A stretch of 64,000 nt of DNA, taken from contig NZ_AGQV01000002.1 in the NCBI RefSeq assembly GCF_000234355.1, positions 310,001-374,000 of the forward strand, in the 5' to 3' direction. This DNA is from Gluconobacter morbifer G707 (GTDB taxonomy: Bacteria > Pseudomonadota > Alphaproteobacteria > Acetobacterales > Acetobacteraceae). Shown one piece after another: positions 57,323 to 64,000 of the stretch. Made by a program: the position numbers and the translations under genes. The notes beneath the pieces are model-generated. The model was given only the letters and a program-made list of their open reading frames with translations. It did no database searches and was not told where the DNA came from. Within the stretch, counting starts at the first letter, position 1. Every line of letters begins with the position of its first letter.

Positions 57323-57328
57323 TCCTTT

Positions 57329-57790
57329 TTGACTGACAACGCGAACGCACCGCCTCGTCTCGGGCGACGAGGCACACCGCGTCCGCCACGCAGCCTCAAG
57401 CAGCACCTCAAACGCCGGCTCCTGATGATCGTGCCGGCGTTTCTGCTGATGTTCGTTGCGGTCCGGACAGGACTTCTGGACGTTTCCTACGACAAGCTCA
57501 CGTTCAACAAACTGAGCTGGTTCGACAATACGGCCCTTGTCGAACATCTCCGGCTGACGGTCACGCAGGATGGCCTGACCGACATGCCACGGCATTGCCT
57601 AGTCTTCGTGGTCAATGGCAATGCCGCGGACAACATGCCGGATATTGACGTCTTGGGACGACATGGAAACGGCTGTCCGGGCAAGACGCCATCAGCGGAC
57701 AAACTGTTCACCCTGAAGGTCAATCGCAGTGAACGCACCGTGCAGACAGATGCCGGCACCCCCGGTTCCTTTCACACCATACGTTCCTGA
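57329..57790 (+). CDS. Small membrane-anchored protein of unknown function
   Basis: 153 residues. A basic N-terminus with GRRGTPRPPRSLKQHLKRR precedes one membrane helix (residues ~32-50, LMIVPAFLLMFVAVRTG), then a periplasmic region of ~100 residues with two cysteines. No family is recognised. The likely start is the TTG at 57329, six bases past the zwf stop, with GGAG about 10 bases upstream. Close linkage suggests co-transcription with zwf. Confidence 0.7.
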   Translation: MTDNANAPPRLGRRGTPRPPRSLKQHLKRRLLMIVPAFLLMFVAVRTGLLDVSYDKLTFNKLSWFDNTALVEHLRLTVTQDGLTDMPRHCLVFVVNGNAADNMPDIDVLGRHGNGCPGKTPSADKLFTLKVNRSERTVQTDAGTPGSFHTIRS

Positions 57791-57793
57791 ACA

Positions 57794-57821
57794 GAAAGGC
57801 GTTCCGTTCAGGACGCCTTTC
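57794..57821. terminator. Hairpin between convergent genes
   Basis: Arms GAAAGGCGT (57794-57802) and ACGCCTTTC (57813-57821), spanning the esterase stop codon. There is a short T-run only, so termination strength is uncertain. Confidence 0.5.
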
Positions 57822-58797
57822 CGGCCGCCCGAAAAATCCCCCTGAGAAACATGCCGCCTTCCCGCAGGGCCGTCCGGCCATCTTTAATGAACGCATAACC
57901 GTTCAGGAAACCGTGGATCATCCGGGGGAACAGGCACATACGAACGGAAACCCCGGCTGAGCGTAACAGCCGGGCATAAAGTTCCCCTTCTCCACGCAGG
58001 GGATCGAAACCGGCCCCGACAATCATGGCAGGCGCCACATCCCTCAGCTCCGACGCGAAAACAGGCGCAAAGGCAGGATCGAAAAGCTGCTCGACACTGG
58101 ACAGCGTCTGACCGCAATACCAGTGCAGAAGCTCCGTCGTCAGCATGTAGCCTGAGCCATAATGCTGGCGGCTCAGTGGTGCGACGGGACCGCTGAGCGC
58201 CGGATAATAAAGAAGCTGCGCGCTCAGGGCGCGGAAGGGCTGCGTTCTCGCCCATTGCGCGAGCGCAGCAGCGAGATTGCCACCGGCACTGTCTCCCGCC
58301 ACGGCGACAGGCAGCTCCGGAGCTGCTTTCATTAACCACGCAAGAGCAGCTTTCGCGTCATTCAGCCCCGCCGGAAAACGGTGCTCAGGAGCCAGACGAT
58401 AATCCAGTGACAGCACCATCGCCCCTGAAGAGGCTGCCAGCCGACAGCAGATCCCATGATGAGAGACGAGATCGCAATGCACGAACCCTCCGCCATGCAG
58501 AAACAGGATAACACCGCTGACTTTTCCTCGCGGCCGATAAAGCCGCGCCGGACGTGGCCCTTCGGCTCCCGGCAGCATGACAGTCTTCCACCGCCGAATG
58601 CGAAGTGAGGAAAGACATTGAGGGAAGCTCGGCTTTCCTGTGATTTTCCTAATTTTTTCCAGCATCCGGGGAGACGGAACGGGCGCCGGAATGGGCGGAA
58701 GCTCGTCCAGGGCGATCATGCGCGGACGGATATCCCGGCGACGCGCCTGCATCTCCAGCCAGAACAGGAACAGACGAAGCGGTAGAGTCGGATGCAT
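57808..58797 (-). CDS. HSL-family alpha/beta hydrolase (esterase)
   Basis: Carboxylesterase of the hormone-sensitive-lipase family, 329 residues. Oxyanion hole HGGGFVH, nucleophile in GDSAGGNLAAAL, Asp in VGAGFDPLRGEGE and His in MIHGFLNGYAF. I start at the ATG at 58797 (MHPTLPLRLFLFW); a frame extension to 59139 would be antisense through the RNase P RNA and has no conserved content. The substrate is unknown, and the protein looks cytoplasmic. Confidence 0.9.
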   Translation of the reverse strand: MHPTLPLRLFLFWLEMQARRRDIRPRMIALDELPPIPAPVPSPRMLEKIRKITGKPSFPQCLSSLRIRRWKTVMLPGAEGPRPARLYRPRGKVSGVILFLHGGGFVHCDLVSHHGICCRLAASSGAMVLSLDYRLAPEHRFPAGLNDAKAALAWLMKAAPELPVAVAGDSAGGNLAAALAQWARTQPFRALSAQLLYYPALSGPVAPLSRQHYGSGYMLTTELLHWYCGQTLSSVEQLFDPAFAPVFASELRDVAPAMIVGAGFDPLRGEGELYARLLRSAGVSVRMCLFPRMIHGFLNGYAFIKDGRTALREGGMFLRGIFRAAGKAS

Positions 58798-58870
58798 GAC
58801 ACCAGTATGCGTGGAATGCGTCGGAAAGTCTGCCCTTGACCGCATCAAAGACTGGGCGCAAGGTCCGCTC

Positions 58871-59276
58871 GCCAGACGGCTGGACGGTCGCTGCATTCGG
58901 GATGAGGATTCCGGATGTGGAGGAAAGTCCGGGCTCCATGGAAAAACGGTACCGGCTAACAGCCGGCGGGGGCGACCCCAGGGACAGTGCCACAGAAAAC
59001 AGACCGCCCGCCGGGCTGTTTCCGCGCGAAACATGCCGCGGGCAAGGGCGAAACGGTGCGGTAAGAGCGCACCGCGGCTCCGGCAACGAAGCCGGTCACG
59101 GTAAACCCTACCGGGAGCAAGACCGAATAGGAACGGCATGCCATCTCTGGTGGCAGGAGTTTTTCACTCTGTCGTTCGGGTTGGTCGCGTGAGGCATGCA
59201 GCAATGCATGTCCCAGAGGAATGATCGTCCCGCTTCTGAAGCGGACAGAACCCGGCTTACACGCCGTCTGGCTTTT
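58871..59276 (+). ncRNA. rnpB: RNase P RNA (bacterial type A)
   Basis: Catalytic RNA that matures tRNA 5' ends. The P4 region GAGGAAAGTCCGGGCTCC is at 58920-58937, and the 3' partner ACAGAACCCGGCTTAC is at 59245-59260. P1 pairs GCCAGACGGC (58871-58880) with GCCGTCTGGC (59263-59272), followed by four T as a terminator. It is about 400 nt, normal for alphaproteobacteria. The ends follow P1 and are approximate by a few bases. Confidence 0.95.
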
Positions 59277-59466
59277 CCAAACGACAGAATGCTTTCAGTA
59301 ATTCCACACAGTGGAAGTGTGTAGAACATAAAGAGAACAAATAACGACAAATACAGATTGCCCCGTGCCATTACCCTCGGGAAATCCTAATAAACCGCAA
59401 AAAAATCCGTCACAATTCGCTTTTAAAAAAACTCGCAGTTTTCTGCGGTTTTTTGCAGATATGTGT

Positions 59467-59497
59467 TTGACGTCCCATGAAATCCCATGGTATCCCA
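59467..59497. promoter_or_regulatory. mraZ promoter with three MraZ boxes in the spacer
   Basis: -35-like TTGACG (59467-59472) and a -10-like TATCCC (59491-59496) 18 bp later. TCCCA occurs at 59473-59477, 59483-59487 and 59493-59497 with exact 10-bp period (TGGGA-N5 on the other strand). This is the known MraZ operator pattern and would let MraZ repress its own operon. Confidence 0.75.
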
Positions 59498-59564
59498 AGG
59501 AAGAACAGATGAAATAACCATTCAACGAACCAGCGGTTCCTGAAGCAAAGGAGGCACATCATCC

Positions 59565-60029
59565 ATGAGCATGTTCCTCGGTACGCATCAGAACCGCTTC
59601 GATGCCAAGGGACGTGTTTCCATTCCGGCTTCTTTCCGTTCTGCCCTGAAGTCACAGGCCCAGCCCGGCGAGCCCCTCGTCATTTTCCGTCCATCCCATC
59701 TGCATCCCTGCATCGAAGGCTGGCCAGCCAGCGCCTTCTCCTCGCTGGCGCAACCTCTCGACGAATACGATCCGTTCTCGGATGACCACGAAGATCTGGC
59801 GACCAGCCTGTATGCTGATGCCTACCCGCTCGATAGTGACAAGGAAGGCCGGATCATCCTGCCGGACGTCCTGAAAACCCATGCCGATCTGAGTGATGAC
59901 GTTTCCTTCATGGGCCTGGGACGCATCTTCCAGATCTGGAACCCGCAGACCGCAGCCGAACGTCGTGAACAGGCCCGCGCCCGCGCCCGGACACTGACAT
60001 CCCGCCGCCGCCCGGCAGGTGACGTATGA
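59565..60029 (+). CDS. mraZ: Transcriptional regulator MraZ
   Basis: AbrB-like DNA-binding protein, autorepressor of the division and cell-wall cluster. 154 residues with two swapped-hairpin repeats: [20 protein letters not shown] and the second half [20 protein letters not shown]. The start is ATG at 59565, with AAGGAGG upstream. It overlaps rsmH by 4 bp. Operator boxes lie about 70-90 bp upstream. Confidence 0.95.
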   Translation: MSMFLGTHQNRFDAKGRVSIPASFRSALKSQAQPGEPLVIFRPSHLHPCIEGWPASAFSSLAQPLDEYDPFSDDHEDLATSLYADAYPLDSDKEGRIILPDVLKTHADLSDDVSFMGLGRIFQIWNPQTAAERREQARARARTLTSRRRPAGDV

Positions 60030-60997
60030 ACGCCATCACGCTGGTCCATGCGGGGCACGTTCCCGTCATGCTGAAGGAAGTCCTGACAGCCCTCGCCCCC
60101 CGTCCGGGAGGCCGCTATCTGGACGGAACGTTTGGCGGCGGCGGATATGCCCGCGCCATCCTCAACAGCGCAGACTGCGTCCTTCACGCCATCGACCGTG
60201 ACTCCGCGGCCATTGCCCGGGGACAGGAAATGGCTGCGCAGGCTGATGGCCGTCTCGTCCTGCATCAAGGCACCTTTGGTGACATGACCAGCCTCGTGGG
60301 TGATGCAGCGCCTTTTGACGGGATCGTCCTTGATCTTGGTGTTTCCTCATTCCAGATCGATCAGGCCGAACGGGGATTCTCGTTCCGTCACGACGGTCCT
60401 CTGGACATGCGTATGGGCGGGGATGGCCCGTCAGCAGCGGATCTGGTCAATACGACCTCCGAAACGGAACTGGCGGACATCCTCTACCGCTACGGCGAGG
60501 AAAAACTGTCCCGCCGCATTGCCCGGGCCATTGTCGCGGCCCGTGCGGAAGAACCGTTCACGACAACAGGCCGTCTGGCGCATGTCATCCGCTCCTGCGT
60601 TCCCCGCGACCGCTCGGGCATTGACGGTGCAACACGCAGCTTCCAGGGGCTGCGCATCGCCGTGAATGACGAACTGGGAGAGCTGGAACGTGCCCTTGAG
60701 GCCGCGCCACGCCTTCTGGCGCCCGGCGGGGTTTTCGTTGTCGTGACCTTCCATTCGCTGGAAGACCGGCTGGTGAAGCGGGCCATGGCCACGCTTGCCG
60801 GTCGGACCGCCAATCCTTCCCGTTATGAGCCTGCGCCTGCCCGTCAGGAACCGCCAGCGTTCTCTCTCCTGTACTCCCGCCCTCTTTCCGCTACGGAAGA
60901 AGAAGAGCGGGGCAACCCCCGTGCCCGCAGCGCCCGCCTGCGCGCACTGGTCCGTAATCCCGTCTCTCAGCCGCCCGCTTCAGGAATGCCCGCATGA
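60026..60997 (+). CDS. rsmH: 16S rRNA m4C1402 N4-methyltransferase
   Basis: Methylates C1402 of 16S rRNA. 323 residues. [13 protein letters not shown] motif [38 protein letters not shown] and [11 protein letters not shown]. It overlaps mraZ and ftsL by 4 bp each, so it is part of one operon. Confidence 0.97.
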   Translation: MNAITLVHAGHVPVMLKEVLTALAPRPGGRYLDGTFGGGGYARAILNSADCVLHAIDRDSAAIARGQEMAAQADGRLVLHQGTFGDMTSLVGDAAPFDGIVLDLGVSSFQIDQAERGFSFRHDGPLDMRMGGDGPSAADLVNTTSETELADILYRYGEEKLSRRIARAIVAARAEEPFTTTGRLAHVIRSCVPRDRSGIDGATRSFQGLRIAVNDELGELERALEAAPRLLAPGGVFVVVTFHSLEDRLVKRAMATLAGRTANPSRYEPAPARQEPPAFSLLYSRPLSATEEEERGNPRARSARLRALVRNPVSQPPASGMPA

Positions 60998-61809
60998 TCC
61001 GGCCCTTCACCATCGCCTGCGCTGTTCTCACCGCAGGTTCCGGTCTGTTTCTCTATACCAAGAAACATGAAACGACCGTGCTTGATCAGAAGATCACGAA
61101 AATCGTACAGGACACGCAGCGCATTCGTGGCCAGACCGCCATGTTACGGACGGAATGGGCGCTTCTTAACCAGCCGGACCGCCTGAACACGCTGGCAACA
61201 CGCTTCCTGCCCGATCTGCACCCCATGGAACCGGACCAGTTCATCCGCATGGCGACGCTTGAAGCACGTCTGCCAGCGCCGGGATCGAAAGCCGCTCCGG
61301 CAGATCCGCGGGAAAGCCTGCATGAAGTCGTGAACCGGGCCGCCGCGGAAGCACACCAGCCCCTTCCAGCTCCCGCTCCTCACGTCGCTCCGGCGCCGTC
61401 GCGGCCGGTTGTGGTGGCGTCCGCGACGCTGCCCCCTGCACTTCCACGTCCGGTGGCGGCCAGATCCGCTCCACAGCATGCAGCCCGTCTCCATGCCGAC
61501 CGCATGGCGCAGCATGATGCGGACACGCGTCTGGCAGCCGAGACCGCGCGTCCCTATTCTTCTTATGGCCGCACGCATACCGATGGAACACCGACCGTCC
61601 ATATGGTGAGCTATCGCGAAAACCGTCTTGCCCCGATGATGGTTGCCGCCTGGCACCCGCAGTCCATTGCCCACAAAGTCCGTCCGGCCACGGCTACCGT
61701 CTCGTCGGCCCATCTGACGGAAGATCGTGTCCGACCTTCCCACAGGCCGATGTCTGCACTGGCCAGCGCAGACGATGCATTGCCCGCGCCCGTCCCATTG
61801 GCTAACTGA
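60994..61809 (+). CDS. ftsL: FtsL-like divisome protein with long low-complexity tail
   Basis: Position between rsmH and ftsI identifies the slot of FtsL. 271 residues. An N-terminal membrane segment ([22 protein letters not shown]) and a short coiled-coil-like stretch ([20 protein letters not shown], then [20 protein letters not shown]) fit FtsL. Residues ~110-271 are Ala-, Pro-, His- and Arg-rich with no family match, about twice the usual FtsL length. FtsL normally has about 90-120 residues, so function rests on context plus the N-terminus. Confidence 0.8.
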   Translation: MIRPFTIACAVLTAGSGLFLYTKKHETTVLDQKITKIVQDTQRIRGQTAMLRTEWALLNQPDRLNTLATRFLPDLHPMEPDQFIRMATLEARLPAPGSKAAPADPRESLHEVVNRAAAEAHQPLPAPAPHVAPAPSRPVVVASATLPPALPRPVAARSAPQHAARLHADRMAQHDADTRLAAETARPYSSYGRTHTDGTPTVHMVSYRENRLAPMMVAAWHPQSIAHKVRPATATVSSAHLTEDRVRPSHRPMSALASADDALPAPVPLAN

Positions 61810-61891
61810 ACCTTTCTTTCGTTAACCGCTCGTTCAGTATTTTTCCGGATATCTTCGGGCGAGCACCTTTGACAGGACGCAACCCCGCACG

Positions 61892-63865
61892 ATGGCTCAG
61901 GACGTGCCTCCTTCTTCAGGTCCGCGACCCCGGATGCAGCCGGAGCCCAGGAAGGGCCGTCTGTTTTCATCCTTCAGGGCTTCGCGGCGCCTGAACTTGG
62001 ACCAGATGCATGGCCGCCTTCTGGGCGTTGGCATGGGCTTTCTGGCAATTTACGGAGCCGTGGCGCTGAAAGCGACACTGGCGACCGTCCTGATGCCAAT
62101 GGAGCCGGAAAAGCGGCAGATCGCCCCACAGGTTCCTGAAATTCCAAAAAGCGATCCGCGCGGCGAAATGGCCGGGGATTTCGTTCTGCCAACCGTCAAA
62201 CGCGCCACAATCACGGACCGCAATGGACAGACGCTGGCGCTCTCCCTTCCGGTCGCACAGGTCTATGCCAACCCCATGGAGCTGATCGACCCGCAGGATG
62301 CGGCCAAAAAGCTCCGGACCGTTCTTCCCAGTCTAGATGAAGACAAGACCATCCAGCGGCTCTCCCTGAAGAAACAGTTCGTCTATATTGCCCGCGATAT
62401 TTCTCCCGTGCAGGAAATCGCGATCAACAATCTCGGTATCCCGGGCATCTATTTTGAATCCGGCGAACGGCGGCATTATCCCCTTGGCCGGACAGCGGCC
62501 CAGATCATGGGCAGCGTGGATATTGACGATCATGGCATCGCAGGCGTCGAACGCTACTTCGACAAACGCCTGAACGGAGACCGGACACCCTTGCGCCTGT
62601 CTCTGGATGTGCGTGTCCAGACTGTTGCCCATGACGAGCTTCAGGCCGCCAAGGACGAATTCTCGGCTATCGGCGCGGCTGCCATCGTCATGGATGTGCG
62701 GACGGGAGAAATCCTCGCCATGGTCAGCCTGCCGGATTTCGACGCCAACGATTTTGGGCATGCACCGAATGACGCCCGGTTCAACAGGGCCGTCACGGGC
62801 ATGTATGAGCCGGGTTCAACCTTCAAACTCCAGACAGCGGCGATGGGGCTGCAATACGGCATCATCCATCTGTGGGACCGGTTCTCCACCATTCCCATTC
62901 ACGTCGGACGCTTCATGATCCGGGACATGAAAACGGATCATTTCGCCCCCTGGCTTTCGCTGCCCGGCGTGCTGGCCTATTCGTCCAACCCGGCGGCGGC
63001 CCATATCGCGCTGGATGTGGGCGCACAGCGCCAGCAGGACTGGCTGCGGAACATGGGCTTCTTCAACCGCGTCCCGGTCGAACTTCCCGAAGCCGGACGG
63101 CCGCTTGTTCCATCTCCCCGGAACTGGGGACTGTCCACCGTCATGACGGTCGGGTTCGGACATGGTGTGGCCGAACCACCGCTGGCCATCGTGCGCGGAA
63201 CCGCGGCGACGGTGAATGGCGGCATCCTGCTCAAACCAACCCTCGTGGCCCTGGAACAGCAGGACGAGCAGCAGCCGGACACGGACAAGGCGAAAGTCCG
63301 GCCCGTCGCCTATCATCCTGAGGCCCCGGAAGACGGGGACGACCCGGACGCCATCGGCGCGCAGACGCCGGTGGGAACACGCATTCTCTCCGAACAGACC
63401 TCTGCCCTGCTGCGCAAGCTCCTGCGTCTGGACGTCACGATGGGAAGCGGCAAGACCGCCGAAGTGCCCGGCTATTATGTTGGCGGCAAAACCGGCACGG
63501 CTGAAAAGATCGGCGCGCATGGCGGGTATCTGAAACACGTCAACGTCTCGGCCTTCACCAGCGTATTCCCAATGAACAACCCGCATTATGCGGTTTACGT
63601 CATGCTCGACAGCCCGCAGGGAACAGCCGCCACCCATGGCTGGACCACTGCCGCCTGGAATGCTGCTCCCACGGTAAAGAAGATCATTTCCCGCGTCGGC
63701 CCCCTGCTGAACCAGTTCCCCGACTTTACGAACAAAGAAGCCATCGACGCTTCGCTCGCCATTCCCATGAACCCGCCGGTTCCCGCAGGATACCGTGCCC
63801 TTGGCCCCGGGAACGATCCGGGCGATCCGCACAACCAGGCCCATCATTCGAAGTCCCAGCACTGA
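61892..63865 (+). CDS. ftsI: Penicillin-binding protein FtsI (septal transpeptidase)
   Basis: Cross-links septal peptidoglycan. 657 residues. One membrane helix at about residues 45-68 (LGVGMGFLAIYGAVALKATL), a dimerisation region (ATITDRNGQTLALSLP), and the transpeptidase domain with STFK (Ser309), SSN (364-366) and KTG in GGKTGTAEK (Lys533). It begins 82 bp after ftsL, a gap with a few T-rich bases and no gene. It ends 8 bp before murE. Confidence 0.96.
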   Translation: MAQDVPPSSGPRPRMQPEPRKGRLFSSFRASRRLNLDQMHGRLLGVGMGFLAIYGAVALKATLATVLMPMEPEKRQIAPQVPEIPKSDPRGEMAGDFVLPTVKRATITDRNGQTLALSLPVAQVYANPMELIDPQDAAKKLRTVLPSLDEDKTIQRLSLKKQFVYIARDISPVQEIAINNLGIPGIYFESGERRHYPLGRTAAQIMGSVDIDDHGIAGVERYFDKRLNGDRTPLRLSLDVRVQTVAHDELQAAKDEFSAIGAAAIVMDVRTGEILAMVSLPDFDANDFGHAPNDARFNRAVTGMYEPGSTFKLQTAAMGLQYGIIHLWDRFSTIPIHVGRFMIRDMKTDHFAPWLSLPGVLAYSSNPAAAHIALDVGAQRQQDWLRNMGFFNRVPVELPEAGRPLVPSPRNWGLSTVMTVGFGHGVAEPPLAIVRGTAATVNGGILLKPTLVALEQQDEQQPDTDKAKVRPVAYHPEAPEDGDDPDAIGAQTPVGTRILSEQTSALLRKLLRLDVTMGSGKTAEVPGYYVGGKTGTAEKIGAHGGYLKHVNVSAFTSVFPMNNPHYAVYVMLDSPQGTAATHGWTTAAWNAAPTVKKIISRVGPLLNQFPDFTNKEAIDASLAIPMNPPVPAGYRALGPGNDPGDPHNQAHHSKSQH

Positions 63866-63873
63866 ACTTGTCT

Positions 63874-64000
63874 ATGCATCTTTCCAAACTTTTCCTACAG
63901 TGTGGCTCCAGTGTTTCCGTGTCGCCGGACCCTGAGATTTCTGCCGTCACGGCTGACAGCCGACAGGTTCGTCCGGGCACACTGTTCTTTGCCCTGCGCG
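63874..64000 (+). CDS. murE: UDP-MurNAc-tripeptide synthetase MurE (5' part only)
   Basis: The first 42 codons from ATG at 63874 to the window edge: MHLSKLFLQCG, then ISAVTADSRQVRPGTLFFALR. DSR-x-V-x-PG-x-LFFA is the N-terminal signature of MurE. The order ftsI-murE is standard for the division cluster. MurE adds the third stem-peptide residue, diaminopimelate in Gram-negatives. Confidence 0.9.
   Translation, partial: MHLSKLFLQCGSSVSVSPDPEISAVTADSRQVRPGTLFFALR

Noticed and set aside
58798-59139. N-terminal extension of the esterase frame
   Set aside because: It is antisense through the RNase P RNA and has no conserved content.

Overview
The window is a GC-rich (roughly 58-60% by eye) bacterial chromosome segment of dense housekeeping genes. 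Gene content and protein style point to an alphaproteobacterium, most likely an acetic acid bacterium (Acetobacteraceae, probably Gluconobacter or a close relative). The clues are a Rrf2-led suf operon, MucR and GapR regulators, the DUF177-rpmF-plsX-fabH-ihfA-merR cluster, zwf, and a divergent phosphoenolpyruvate carboxylase. The genus is an inference. I see no insertion sequence, prophage, integrase or CRISPR array.

Layout. 1-3.8 kb (minus strand): nnr, tRNA-Leu(UAG), tig and clpP (cut by the window edge), a metabolite-repair and protein-quality block. 3.9-8.4 kb (plus): a small membrane protein, a DEAD-box RNA helicase with AT-hook-like repeats, and an RlmD/TrmA-type RNA methyltransferase. 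8.3-14.3 kb (minus): a complete suf iron-sulfur operon (regulator-sufB-C-D-S-sufT-A-type carrier). 14.4-20.2 kb: DUF445 protein, divergent PEP carboxylase, secreted S10 carboxypeptidase. 20.4-24.9 kb (minus): fusA, rpmB and an Atm1-type ABC exporter. 24.9-27.5 kb: Nudix protein, DUF3574 lipoprotein, AI-2E-type permease, tRNA-Pro(GGG).

27.6-31.9 kb (minus): DUF177, rpmF, plsX, fabH, ihfA and a MerR-type regulator carrying a perfect 14-copy hexanucleotide repeat. 32-36 kb: bamE, then an overlapping def-marR-response regulator-histidine kinase operon, and rpsU. 36-43 kb (minus): prolyl oligopeptidase, motA (frameshifted in a seven-base homopolymer), motB, two envelope glycosyltransferases and an Lrp-type regulator. 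43-47.6 kb: trxB, a LysR regulator, ihfB, sppA and mucR. 47.8-51.5 kb: a UdgX-type uracil-DNA protein with a long N-terminal domain, a FUSC-type exporter and tRNA-Ser(CGA).

51.6-54.7 kb (plus): rplU-rpmA-obgE-proB behind a well-formed promoter and structured leader. 54.7-57.8 kb: a membrane-anchored unknown, gapR, zwf and a small membrane protein. 57.8-59.3 kb: an HSL-family esterase and the RNase P RNA. 59.5 kb to the end (plus): the start of the division and cell-wall cluster, mraZ-rsmH-ftsL-ftsI-murE, with three MraZ boxes placed inside the promoter.

No wholly new multi-gene system is evident; the window is mostly core genome. The most interesting points are the motA homopolymer frameshift, the (GCCGAA)14 repeat in the MerR-type gene, the AT-hook-like helicase extension, the UdgX fusion with nested dyads upstream, the sufR and mraZ operator layouts, and the candidate structured rplU leader.
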